IMG/VR virus record: IMGVR_UViG_3300014839_000011
Location: 1-47,861 of that record
Direction: 5' to 3' (one strand)
DNA length: 47,861 nucleotides
DNA from: a virus
The notes below the pieces were generated by a model. The model worked only from the letters and a program-made list of their open reading frames with translations, was not told the origin of the DNA and did no database searches. A program made the position numbers and the translations under genes. This document shows, in pieces, positions 17,141-24,447 of this stretch (its first letter is position 1; every line of letters starts with the position of its first letter).

Positions 17141-17151
17141 GTTATAGCGAA
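17141..17151 (-). promoter_or_regulatory. CGCTAT-family promoter element (leftward), directly before sbcC
   Basis: Minus strand reads TTCGCTATAAC, and the sbcC ATG follows after six further bases. The element is also the end of the 49-residue gene (codons TCG CTA TAA). Confidence 0.6.
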
Positions 17152-17291
17152 TGGGTGCGGTTGGACATCACACCGATGCCGAACCTGTTACCAAAACCGA
17201 CACCTGTCCATGTCCATAGTTGTCCTTCGAGTCCTTTGAATTCCTTCATTGGCCGGCGCCAATAGAATTCCATTCCGAAGATCTTCATCAT
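17142..17291 (-). CDS. 49-residue hypothetical protein
   Basis: The start ATG 17291 overlaps the upstream FmdB-like stop as TAATG, with AGGGG seven bases upstream; a second ATG follows directly. The sequence begins MMKIFGMEFYWRRPMKEF and ends with MSNRTHSL. It is rich in Trp, Phe and Gly (QLWTWTGVGFGNRFGIG). No known family. Supported by the tight overlap and SD. Confidence 0.6.
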   Translation of the reverse strand: MMKIFGMEFYWRRPMKEFKGLEGQLWTWTGVGFGNRFGIGVMSNRTHSL

Positions 17292-17548
17292 TATTCGCCC
17301 CTTTGCTTCTTTGTTGCTTCTGCCCTTTCCTTAAACAATCTTTCCGCATCCACAAGTCTTTCCACCCTATGGGTCATCAGATTGTTATCCAAGACCTCCA
17401 CACATCGAGACGACGGAGGCCTAGGGTCTCGCAGCATCGGCTTACCGCAACACAGCTTCGGCGAGAGGTGGGGGTCTGCTTCCTCCGGCGTACAGATGCG
17501 CCGAAGGGTCTTGGGGCAGACCTGACATTTGTAGTGGTAGAGAGGCAT
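17291..17548 (-). CDS. FmdB-like zinc-ribbon protein
   Basis: 85 residues from ATG 17548, which shares one base with the upstream stop. It starts MPLYHYKCQVCPKTLRRI, the FmdB-type opening, with a second Cys pair at LCCGKPMLRD. The rest is a basic helix (VERLVDAERLFKERAEATK). Small zinc ribbons of this type are common in phage genomes; the role is unknown. Confidence 0.75.
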   Translation of the reverse strand: MPLYHYKCQVCPKTLRRICTPEEADPHLSPKLCCGKPMLRDPRPPSSRCVEVLDNNLMTHRVERLVDAERLFKERAEATKKQRGE

Positions 17549-17649
17549 CACTTACCGTCGCTTAGTTTGTACCAGAGCCACTCGCAGGACAACACGAGGC
17601 TGAAGTAACCCACCGAAATGAAGGTCATCGCCAGCAAATAGCTAGACAT
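17548..17649 (-). CDS. 33-residue membrane micropeptide
   Basis: Start ATG 17649 overlaps the 77-residue gene's stop by 8 bp (ATGTCTAG), and its stop shares one base with the FmdB start. The peptide MSSYLLAMTFISVGYFSLVL continues with SCEWLWYKLSDGK, so one transmembrane helix makes up most of it. It sits directly after another single-span membrane protein. Evidence is overlap geometry and hydrophobic pattern. Confidence 0.55.
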   Translation of the reverse strand: MSSYLLAMTFISVGYFSLVLSCEWLWYKLSDGK

Positions 17650-17875
17650 CCTCGTCTGCCTCATTGTAAGTCTTGCCTGTGACCTCAACGCTACCCTCGG
17701 TACCTGAAAGGATATCAATCACCCTTTCAGAAACCTCGTTCATTGTCTCGAGATCCGGACCTTCGCCGAGGGCCTCTGCCTCCCTGTCTTGCTTCATCTT
17801 GTGGATTCGGTAGATAGTCAGGAGGAAATGACAGAATACAAGAATGAACAGTGCATTTAGGAGAAGAGACATCAT
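17642..17875 (-). CDS. small single-span membrane protein
   Basis: 77 residues, MMSLLLNALFILVFCHFLLT: a transmembrane helix over residues 3-21, then a charged, acidic cytoplasmic or periplasmic domain. The start overlaps the HNH stop (ATGATG over TGA). No family recognised. Possibly works with the 33-residue membrane peptide next to it. Confidence 0.7.
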   Translation of the reverse strand: MMSLLLNALFILVFCHFLLTIYRIHKMKQDREAEALGEGPDLETMNEVSERVIDILSGTEGSVEVTGKTYNEADEDV

Positions 17876-18450
17876 GGCTTTCTTTCTTTCTTTTGTTGTG
17901 TCATATAATCACTGACACGTTCTAGTATCACTTGAAGGCTATCTCCAAGGAGACCTAGTCCTGAATTACAGGTATTGTGAACCATTCCTCGGATGGCACC
18001 GGTTTTGTGGTCATGGTCCACCGCTGGATCTCCCCTTTCGTTATTAAATGGTTTTCCGCAAAAATCGCATTTACCACATGAAGATAGAAGCAGTTTATCA
18101 AATTCGACGGTTGTAAGTCCGAATGTCTGTAGAACGTGATAATAGAACATTTTCCTCTTGTGACTGAGATTACTCCGAGCCCAGTTGTTGTTGTAGTCTG
18201 GATGAGCGATTCTCCATGCTATCCCAGCTTTCTTGGAGCAAGACTTACAATTGCCATTTGAATATTTGTTGACATCACCGCATTTGGCACACGGCTTGTT
18301 ATATTTTGGAGAACTCCTTCGGTTCCCTTTATAGGTAAATCTCCATTTTCCACAAGCCTTTTTAGCACAAGACCTACACCGACCATTCTTCCTTCTGTCA
18401 GCCCCTCCACATCTAACACATGGCTTGACCGCTAGGCAAGGGCCGTTCAT
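17872..18450 (-). CDS. HNH endonuclease, endonuclease VII-like, with two zinc fingers
   Basis: 192 residues. Two repeated N-terminal fingers (PCVRCGGADRRKNGRC and PCAKCGDVNKYSNGNC, each followed by a CxxC-type half) precede the nuclease core: FGLTTVEFDKLLLS, CDFCGKPF, VDHDHKTGAIRGMVHNTCN. Overlaps both neighbours by 1-4 bp, so it was inserted between groEL and the membrane-protein genes without stopping coupled translation. Confidence 0.9.
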   Translation of the reverse strand: MNGPCLAVKPCVRCGGADRRKNGRCRSCAKKACGKWRFTYKGNRRSSPKYNKPCAKCGDVNKYSNGNCKSCSKKAGIAWRIAHPDYNNNWARSNLSHKRKMFYYHVLQTFGLTTVEFDKLLLSSCGKCDFCGKPFNNERGDPAVDHDHKTGAIRGMVHNTCNSGLGLLGDSLQVILERVSDYMTQQKKERKP

Positions 18451-20231
18451 TAGGGTCTCTGGTCCGCTTCGTTTGTATTAGCATCGCGCTCCCATGCCGT
18501 AGTAGCTTGGGCTTCGCTTCTTTCTAGGGTCAGATCTCTCCGGAAACAAATTGTCCCCCCCAACGTCCCAAGCAGTGTTGCGATTGATATACTATTCCGA
18601 ATGGCCTCCAATACAGCAGGGGTCGAGTCCAGGATCCCCCCAGCAAGGGGAGAGACGTGCTTGCTTTCGAGGATGTCATAGACTAACAATTCCTTGCCTT
18701 GATTCATATTGTTTAGGATAGGCTCCAGGATGGTCATGCATTCGTCTTCAAATATCCCAGCATTTCTAAATAGTGTGATGACCGGCTCGTACAGAGCAGG
18801 AATGAGGACCTCACTTACAATGAGGTCGTTCTGCAGGCGAAGTTCGGCCATCGTCCGAAGCAGAGTCCATCCCCCACCCGGCAGGGCTCCGTGCTTGATG
18901 GCTCCACGTACGCCACAGACGGCATCCTCGGCGCGGTCTCTCTTCTCCTTGAGTTCTCCGTTGCTGGCGCCAATCACCTTGAGGCGAGCGATGCCCCCCG
19001 TCAGCTTTCCAATGCGCTCTTCAAGGAACATGTGCTCAAGCTGTGATTCAGCCCGGTCTAGTTGTGCCTTGAGTTCATCCACACGAAGCAAGATGCAGTC
19101 TTCCTGCTCCTGGGGGCGAGGGGAATGGCTGACTACGTTGGAACGGAATCGAGTGACCTCAAAGGAAGCAACCCCAAAACCCAAGTCATCTGGGAGTGCA
19201 TGTTCAAGAGTCTCGTTGAGAGGGTCGAGGAGTGTCGCTCCAGTGATGGCAGCAAGGTCCTGGAGAAAGTAGAGTTGGCCGTTGGGGAAGGGGAACTGAG
19301 GCACCAGTAGAGGGAACACATTGAGTGAATTTCCTTCGGGGAAGTTGAAAGCCAGCAGTGACATGACCTGCTCACTGAAACCAGTGGCTACCAAGACGAC
19401 GTTGTGGGGGCCACCGTTGGCTTGCCACTCCTGATGGACGAGATCCAACACCTTGAGCAGCGACTGGAACTCGGTGACCTTGCCATGGTAGAGCAAAAAC
19501 ACTGGCTTCTCCAGAATACAGCGTTGCGCCTGTTGGTCGTTTATATATTTGCAATAGAACTTCCCACACGAACTTTCATATCCCATGGAAATCGGGTATC
19601 CGTCGATTTTCTCGACTTCGTAGTGACTGGGCCCATTCACCTCAGCAATAGTCACGTTTCCGTCGTCTCCGACTAGGTCGAAGCACTCCATGACTGCATC
19701 GCTCAGCTCGGTGTCCCCGTTAGCTGAGATCTTCGCCACGTTCTTGAGAAGGTCTCTGCCCTCAGGGGTGCTCAAGTCGGCTTTGTAGGCGAGCTTCCTG
19801 ATTAGCGGCTCGATGACTTCTTTGAAGGCTCTCTCGAGCCGGCGCACGACCTTCTGCGGGCTGATCCGGGGATTGCCTGCACAGAATTCCTTGGTGTGAC
19901 GGACGATGCTTTCTGCCAGGATGGTTGCTGTAGTGGTGCCGTCTCCAGCCTCTGAAGCGGTACGGACGGCAGCATCTCGAGCTGCCTCCATCACGCAATG
20001 AGCTGCAGGGTCATCGAATCCGAGAGCACGGAAGCAAGTGACACCGTCCTTCGTGACCATAGGGCCAAGGGCGAACTCCTGCCGCTCAATCAGGACCTGT
20101 CGCCCGCCAGGACCGAGGGTACCCCCAACGATGTCGGAGATTACTTTCATGGTCTTCAGGATGGTTTTCTCTAGAGCCGGGCCCTTGGTCTGGATGCTTT
20201 TCGCGACACTCTTGATTTTCTGGTATTCCAC
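18450..20231 (-). CDS. groL: phage-encoded GroEL-like chaperonin
   Basis: 593 residues from a GTG at 20231 with AGGAGG seven bases upstream. Chaperonin signatures: TLGPGGRQVLIE, TKDGVTCFRAL, EAGDGTTTATILAESI (ATP site, with the catalytic Asp), KISANGDTE, and the long block ERIGKLTGGIARLKVIGAS followed by AEDAVCGVRGAIKHGALPGGG. It is longer than the usual about 548 residues and ends in a charged tail instead of Gly-Met repeats. It presumably folds phage proteins such as capsid. It shares a leftward unit with the winged-helix gene. A possible GroES-like partner is at 23919-24287. Confidence 0.93.
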   Translation of the reverse strand: MEYQKIKSVAKSIQTKGPALEKTILKTMKVISDIVGGTLGPGGRQVLIERQEFALGPMVTKDGVTCFRALGFDDPAAHCVMEAARDAAVRTASEAGDGTTTATILAESIVRHTKEFCAGNPRISPQKVVRRLERAFKEVIEPLIRKLAYKADLSTPEGRDLLKNVAKISANGDTELSDAVMECFDLVGDDGNVTIAEVNGPSHYEVEKIDGYPISMGYESSCGKFYCKYINDQQAQRCILEKPVFLLYHGKVTEFQSLLKVLDLVHQEWQANGGPHNVVLVATGFSEQVMSLLAFNFPEGNSLNVFPLLVPQFPFPNGQLYFLQDLAAITGATLLDPLNETLEHALPDDLGFGVASFEVTRFRSNVVSHSPRPQEQEDCILLRVDELKAQLDRAESQLEHMFLEERIGKLTGGIARLKVIGASNGELKEKRDRAEDAVCGVRGAIKHGALPGGGWTLLRTMAELRLQNDLIVSEVLIPALYEPVITLFRNAGIFEDECMTILEPILNNMNQGKELLVYDILESKHVSPLAGGILDSTPAVLEAIRNSISIATLLGTLGGTICFRRDLTLERSEAQATTAWERDANTNEADQRP

Positions 20232-20233
20232 TG

Positions 20234-20626
20234 CTATGCCTCCTGATTCGTTAGGGAGATCCGCTTGTGCCCCACCCAGACTTCGCTATCTTGCTGGATA
20301 GGTTTTGAGTACTCTACGATGGGCAATTCTGCCTTGGGAGTCTCTGGTGGCGATTCTACTACAGGAATTGATTTGGAGAGGACGATCTTCCTTCGGCGCA
20401 ACCAGCCCTTGTCCAGCTTTTTGGACCGCATTGCAACTTGGATTTCTCCGTAGCCCTTGAGGTAATGGATGTATCGAGCGATACTTCGATGGCCAATGTA
20501 TAGCGCTTTGGCTAGGTCGGCGTCTGTCCCACAATACGGGGTGGGCTGTGTCTGTAGGTATTCGAGCAATTCATTGGCTCTGGCCCTGAACAGGTTACCG
20601 CTGTCTTTGTTGCCCATAGAATCCAT
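20234..20626 (-). CDS. winged-helix DNA-binding protein
   Basis: 130 residues; first gene of the left arm. Residues 15-80 form a helix-turn-helix of the winged type (ANELLEYLQTQPTPYCGTD, LAKALYIGHRSIARYIHYLK) with a basic segment after it. The C-terminal 45 residues look unstructured. It is placed just after the divergent control region and three leftward promoter elements, so it may be an early regulator. Confidence 0.75.
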   Translation of the reverse strand: MDSMGNKDSGNLFRARANELLEYLQTQPTPYCGTDADLAKALYIGHRSIARYIHYLKGYGEIQVAMRSKKLDKGWLRRRKIVLSKSIPVVESPPETPKAELPIVEYSKPIQQDSEVWVGHKRISLTNQEA

Positions 20627-20644
20627 GTCGCTGGCCTTTCAATA

Positions 20645-20656
20645 CACTATAGCGAA
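20645..20656 (-). promoter_or_regulatory. CGCTAT-family promoter element (leftward), proximal
   Basis: Minus strand reads CTTCGCTATAGTG. The predicted start is near 20639, followed by AAAGG and the winged-helix ATG at 20626. Confidence 0.65.
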
Positions 20657-20694
20657 GACCTCGACATGATCTGCAATGGATATTCAAGATCAGT

Positions 20695-20705
20695 ACCATA
20701 GCGAA
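20695..20705 (-). promoter_or_regulatory. CGCTAT-family promoter element (leftward), middle
   Basis: Minus strand reads TTCGCTATGGT, second of three tandem leftward copies upstream of 20626. No TTGACA-like box. Confidence 0.5.
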
Positions 20706-20777
20706 ACTCTCAAGTTGAAAACTCACTCCACTAAAGAGACAAAACGAATGATACAGAAGAGATCATGCAAACAAATC

Positions 20778-20788
20778 ACCATAGCGCA
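20778..20788 (-). promoter_or_regulatory. CGCTAT-family promoter element (leftward), distal
   Basis: Minus strand reads TGCGCTATGGT, third tandem copy, about 150 bp upstream of the winged-helix start. Confidence 0.5.
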
Positions 20789-21252
20789 GAGGTTTGAGTT
20801 GGTTGAGTAGGTAAAACGTGGATGTTACGTGGAGACCCCCTTGGAGCAACTTAAGGTCTGTACAGTAGGAGAGTTGTCCTTGCAAAGTACTGAAATCAGG
20901 TTGGCGGCACCCCCTATCTCAATACAACATACCGGAACATCAAGGGATTTTGGAAATAAAGGAACTTTACAGAAACTCAACTCGGCAAAGGGCGTCATTC
21001 TTTTGTCTGGATAGGCAGGTAAACAAGACAGACAATCGAGGGCCTCGGATTCTGTCTCTTGAAGGAAGGGAGTTTCGACTTCTTGCGATTCGCTAGATGC
21101 AGTCCCCGGATCAGCATTGATTACCCAAAGGGCTGCATAGCAACAGGTCAAACCACTGTCCAGATAAGTGTCCCTATAGGGGCGCACGTGCGACGTACCG
21201 GCGCCGTCGCGAGGCGTCAGGATATATTAGTAATGTATTAGTATAGATCAAG

Positions 21253-21267
21253 AATGTATCATACATT
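21253..21267. repeat. perfect palindrome, possible operator
   Basis: AATGTAT-C-ATACATT: seven-base arms around a single base. It lies 40-50 bp upstream of the first rightward promoter element. A related AATGTATTAGTA sits about 20 bp before it. Likely a binding site for a dimeric regulator such as the adjacent winged-helix protein. Confidence 0.45.
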
Positions 21268-21308
21268 GAGCGCACGTGGGACCGAAGGGAAATTCCAGAT
21301 CTATTCAA

Positions 21309-21319
21309 TTCGCTATTTA
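21309..21319 (+). promoter_or_regulatory. CGCTAT-family promoter element (rightward), distal
   Basis: Reads TTCGCTATTTA, 60 bp upstream of the helicase start and 40 bp before the stronger copy. Confidence 0.5.
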
Positions 21320-21348
21320 CGATATAGAGGCCTGGATCTCAACCTGGA

Positions 21349-21359
21349 TACGCTATATC
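21349..21359 (+). promoter_or_regulatory. CGCTAT-family promoter element (rightward), proximal
   Basis: Reads TACGCTATATC. The predicted transcription start, AAGGA SD and helicase ATG (21378) follow within 20 bp, the layout seen at most copies. Confidence 0.65.
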
Positions 21360-21377
21360 TAGGGTAAGGATACGGCC

Positions 21378-22856
21378 ATGATTACACAAGTCTCAGCTAC
21401 GAAATCAATCTTGACTGACCTGGACTTTGATGAGGTCAATAGACATCTCCAGTACCATGACAAGAGGGTGGACTTCGAAATCAAGAAGTGCAAGGACTCT
21501 AAGCCATGGTTTGTCAAGAAGTACGGAGAGGAAGCATTTCAGCAAAAGCTCGATGACTTGAAAGCAAAGAGAATCAAGACGCTCTTATTCAAGAACGAAG
21601 ACGGTACCTACTGGACGTATTCCGGCATCAGCAAGTATCTAGCCGACAAGATGAGAGACCAACATCTCAATCAAGTCCAATATCCAGAACCAAAGGCAAT
21701 CCCCTGGAGTAAAGAGCCTGACAAGATTCCACGTCCCTATCAGAAAGAAATCGTAGAGAAGCTTATCGAGATCAGGCATGGAGCAGTTGAAGTTGGTACT
21801 GGCCTAGGGAAGTCTTTCTGTGCCTTGTTGTTAGCTAAGCATTTCGGTCTCAAGACAGTGATTATGACTCCCTCGAAGAATATCTGTAACCAGATGTACG
21901 ATGAATTCATCAAGCACTTTGGAAAGAAATACGTCGGGAAGTATGGCGATGGCAAGAAAGAATTCTCCAAGCTATTCGTTGTAGCAATCGATGATTCCCT
22001 GTCTCGAGTTGAAGTGGGTACTGAAGCATGGGATGCCCTATCGGCTGCTTCTGTTTTTATTGCAGATGAAAGCCATCTTACGGCTGCTGCAACTTTGGCC
22101 AAGGTTTGCTTTGGTCTGATGGCCAATAGTCCCTATCGGTATTTCTTCTCTGGAACTCAGTTTCGAAATGATGGACTTGACCTCCTGCTGCATGCTATCA
22201 CAGGTGGAATCGTTTTCAAAATGACTGTGCAGGAGGGTGTAGACCATGACCCTCCCTATTTGGCTAAGCCTATGTTTCGCATGATCAAGATGAAAAGTAG
22301 GGTGAATTACTATTCAGACGACCAAAACAAGATGACTCGAGCCCATCTGTATTACAACAACGATGTTATCAAGACTGCAGCTTCTGTAGCAAACCAGATG
22401 GTTGAAGAACTCGGTCGCCCTGTAGTTATCTTGATTGAAGAGCTTGAACAATTCACCAAGTTGTTGCCCTATCTGAAGCACAAAGTGGGCTTTGCCCATG
22501 CTCTTTGCAGCAAGGATAATGTGGATAAGATTCCTCCAGAATACAGGAAGTCTGACCCCACCGCCCTGGTCGAAGCCTTCAATCGCCATGAGTTCCCTAT
22601 TCTCATCGGGACTAGCTGCATCAGTATCGGTACCGATATCCAAGATGCAAGAGCCCTGATCTACCTGCAGGGTGGTAAGTCCGAGATACAGGTGAGACAG
22701 GCGATTGGTCGTGCTACACGCCTGTGTGATGGAAAAACAGACTGCTTCATTCTGGATTTCGATGTAAGCGAATGTGAGACGACTCATCGTCATGCCTACG
22801 CTCGTCGCGAAATCTACCAAGAGATTTACCCTGGACTCGAGGAGATGTCGGTATGA
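21378..22856 (+). CDS. SF2 DNA helicase, UvsW-like
   Basis: 492 residues. Motif Q-like region RPYQKEIVEKLIE, Walker A EVGTGLGKSFCALLLAK, motif Ia MTPSKNI, DExH box IADESH, motif III FFSGTQFR, motif V-like GTSCISIGTDIQDA, and motif VI RQAIGRATR. This matches superfamily 2 helicases such as T4 UvsW, which remodel forks and recombination intermediates. First gene of the rightward unit; its stop overlaps the sigma-factor start as ATGA. Confidence 0.88.
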   Translation: MITQVSATKSILTDLDFDEVNRHLQYHDKRVDFEIKKCKDSKPWFVKKYGEEAFQQKLDDLKAKRIKTLLFKNEDGTYWTYSGISKYLADKMRDQHLNQVQYPEPKAIPWSKEPDKIPRPYQKEIVEKLIEIRHGAVEVGTGLGKSFCALLLAKHFGLKTVIMTPSKNICNQMYDEFIKHFGKKYVGKYGDGKKEFSKLFVVAIDDSLSRVEVGTEAWDALSAASVFIADESHLTAAATLAKVCFGLMANSPYRYFFSGTQFRNDGLDLLLHAITGGIVFKMTVQEGVDHDPPYLAKPMFRMIKMKSRVNYYSDDQNKMTRAHLYYNNDVIKTAASVANQMVEELGRPVVILIEELEQFTKLLPYLKHKVGFAHALCSKDNVDKIPPEYRKSDPTALVEAFNRHEFPILIGTSCISIGTDIQDARALIYLQGGKSEIQVRQAIGRATRLCDGKTDCFILDFDVSECETTHRHAYARREIYQEIYPGLEEMSV

Positions 22857-23890
22857 TGCTCTCTGATTCAGATTCCCACTTCCGCGATTTCGCTCATACC
22901 CTGGAACGTGCAATCGAGAGGTACGGTGACCTCAGCGATGAGACTTTGCTAGCCCGTCAATGCCGCCAGATGGAGAAACTCGCCTCCCTGGAAGTGGAGT
23001 TCACCCAGACCCTCCTGAAGCATGCCTGGGGTCCAGGTGTATTCAAGGGATTTGTAGGGTACATCTGCGATGAGCGAAAGAACATCCTGGCAGCTAGGCC
23101 ATTCTTCCGTGAACGTCAGGTAACATTTACCAGAGAAATCTCTAAGGCCCTGAAGGCTAGGAACCACGAGGCTCTATACGGGTTCCACATCAATTTCCAG
23201 TTCGTCCAGTTTGCCGTCAACAAGTACAAGTGGCCTGTCGGATCTCAGGTGCTGAAGATAGCAAAGCATATTTCCCAGTTGCGTATGGAATTGGTAGAGA
23301 TGAACATGCCCTTGGCTATCAGTCGGGCTAGGATCTTCTGGTCTAGAACACCGAAATCCCAGTTGACCTACATGGACCTCGTGCAGATTTCATGTGACGG
23401 CTTGATTAGTGCTATCGACAAATACGTGATGCCCTTCAGCAGGAACTTCAGGGCTGTGATTATTGGCCGGATCACAGGCAATTTTATCGAGCAGTATTCT
23501 GAAACACTGGTTCATTTCTTCCCTGTGGACAAGAGGAAGATCTACCGAGCCAACAAGCTCATGTCCCGGTTAGTTCATGGCTGCGAAGGCCACTTGGATT
23601 ACGCTAAGCTGGTCGAGGCCGTCAACAAAGACGTAGACGAGGCACACAAGACAACCGAGTCGGAAATAGCCGACCTACTCGCTGCTGCCTCCTGTGTTAG
23701 CACTGATGGGGCATGTCTGGATGGTGAAGACACTGCTCCAAGCATCAATCGGTTTGCTGCTCCGTCGTCATGCCAGCCTGATGTCCAATTCGAAAAACAT
23801 GAGGTCATCTCGAAATTGGAGGAGGCTATTAGAAAACTGCCGATGGCCGAGCAGAAACTATTGCACATGAAGGGGATCTCACTAGGCTGA
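22853..23890 (+). CDS. phage sigma factor (sigma-70 family) lacking region 4.2
   Basis: 345 residues. Residues about 145-218 match sigma region 2: LVEMNMPLAISRARIF, then LTYMDLVQISCDGLISAIDK (core-binding 2.2), then FRAVIIGRITGNFIEQYSET (2.3/2.4, -10 reading and melting). A region 3-like helix set follows. The end, LEEAIRKLPMAEQKLLHMKG, matches the first helices of region 4, but the protein stops four residues later, so the helix-turn-helix that reads the -35 box is missing. It would direct host RNA polymerase to promoters recognised mainly through the -10, as T4 gp55 does. A good match for the CGCTAT elements that lack -35 boxes. The identification is from motif order; overall similarity is low. 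Confidence 0.75.
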   Translation: MMLSDSDSHFRDFAHTLERAIERYGDLSDETLLARQCRQMEKLASLEVEFTQTLLKHAWGPGVFKGFVGYICDERKNILAARPFFRERQVTFTREISKALKARNHEALYGFHINFQFVQFAVNKYKWPVGSQVLKIAKHISQLRMELVEMNMPLAISRARIFWSRTPKSQLTYMDLVQISCDGLISAIDKYVMPFSRNFRAVIIGRITGNFIEQYSETLVHFFPVDKRKIYRANKLMSRLVHGCEGHLDYAKLVEAVNKDVDEAHKTTESEIADLLAAASCVSTDGACLDGEDTAPSINRFAAPSSCQPDVQFEKHEVISKLEEAIRKLPMAEQKLLHMKGISLG

Positions 23891-23901
23891 TACGCTATAT
23901 C
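23891..23901 (+). promoter_or_regulatory. CGCTAT-family promoter element (rightward)
   Basis: Reads TACGCTATATC directly after the sigma-factor stop at 23890. GGAGGA and the ATG at 23919 follow. Confidence 0.65.
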
Positions 23902-23918
23902 TTGAATGGAGGATTGTC

Positions 23919-24287
23919 ATGCACGATGCAAAGAAGATGATTGAAGTCCTGTCCGACCAGTTACCTCCGTCGTCCCCTCCGCAGGCCCTACCGCCAAAAC
24001 CTCCCCGTGCAATCAACGGCAAGGTAGCTTGTGCTCCATTTGTTTCGATGTCGGTGGAGAAGGAGATCCGTGGAGGCATGGCTTGCCCAAAGCAGAGGGG
24101 AACGATGACCAAGCTGGAGGTCGTCCTGGATAGCGGGAAGGGGGCTGGCAATTGGTACTCGAAGGGGAGTTCGGTTTGGGTGCGAGCCGAGCAATTCCAG
24201 TTGCAGTGGGCCAAAGACGTGTTCGACCTTGACGGTACCAAGTTTATCCTTGTCCCTGAGGAACAAATCCTGCTGGTGCAGTCATGA
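23919..24287 (+). CDS. hypothetical protein, possibly GroES-like
   Basis: 122 residues with a strong SD (GGAGGA). A Pro-rich N-terminus (PPSSPPQALPPKPPR) precedes a beta-rich part ending SSVWVRAEQFQL, WAKDVFDLDGTKFILVPEEQ, ILLVQS. The order of G-S/x-VxV, a turn, xDGxxFILVPExxIL resembles the C-terminal half of GroES-type co-chaperonins and related short phage proteins. The link to GroES is suggestive only; the mobile loop is not recognisable. A GroEL-like gene elsewhere in the window makes it attractive. Confidence 0.4.
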   Translation: MHDAKKMIEVLSDQLPPSSPPQALPPKPPRAINGKVACAPFVSMSVEKEIRGGMACPKQRGTMTKLEVVLDSGKGAGNWYSKGSSVWVRAEQFQLQWAKDVFDLDGTKFILVPEEQILLVQS

Positions 24288-24445
24288 TGCATCCCATCTT
24301 GTTTCTGTGGTGTATGTTGGTCGGCCATCGTCATTGGCTCTTTAGTAGAGAAAATCCGATGATGTGGTTTACTAGTGCCGCAGGAGAGAGGCTCGAATTC
24401 CGATTCTGTGATCGTTGCGGTACCCTGCACGGCAAGAGAGGCTAA
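24284..24445 (+). CDS. 53-residue hypothetical protein with one CxxC
   Basis: Starts ATG 24284 overlapping the previous stop (ATGA); a second ATG follows directly. MMHPILFLWCMLVGHRHWLF, with a single CDRCGTLHGK near the C-terminus, may be half a zinc site. It lies three bases before the SbcD start, whose SD (AGAGG) is inside its end. Confidence 0.55.
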   Translation: MMHPILFLWCMLVGHRHWLFSRENPMMWFTSAAGERLEFRFCDRCGTLHGKRG

Positions 24446-24447
24446 CA

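Larger units (their letters stand above)
20627..21377. promoter_or_regulatory. divergent control region without a convincing gene
   Basis: About 750 bp separate the leftward replication arm from the rightward block. It holds three leftward and two rightward CGCTAT elements, a perfect 15-bp palindrome at 21253-21267, and two copies of GCGCACGTG (near 21181 and 21269), the first inside CGCACGTGCG. Short open frames in between have no SD and no protein-like composition. Likely functions are bidirectional early transcription and repressor binding; a replication origin is possible but not shown. Confidence 0.65.

Noticed and set aside
20499-20508. AGCGCTATAC on the minus strand inside the winged-helix gene
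   Set aside because: It is explained by coding (Ala-Leu-Tyr) and has no gene start just downstream.
20825-21187. 120-codon minus-strand open frame in the control region
   Set aside because: No SD, Cys- and Ser-rich random-like composition, no domain, and other frames are open for similar lengths.
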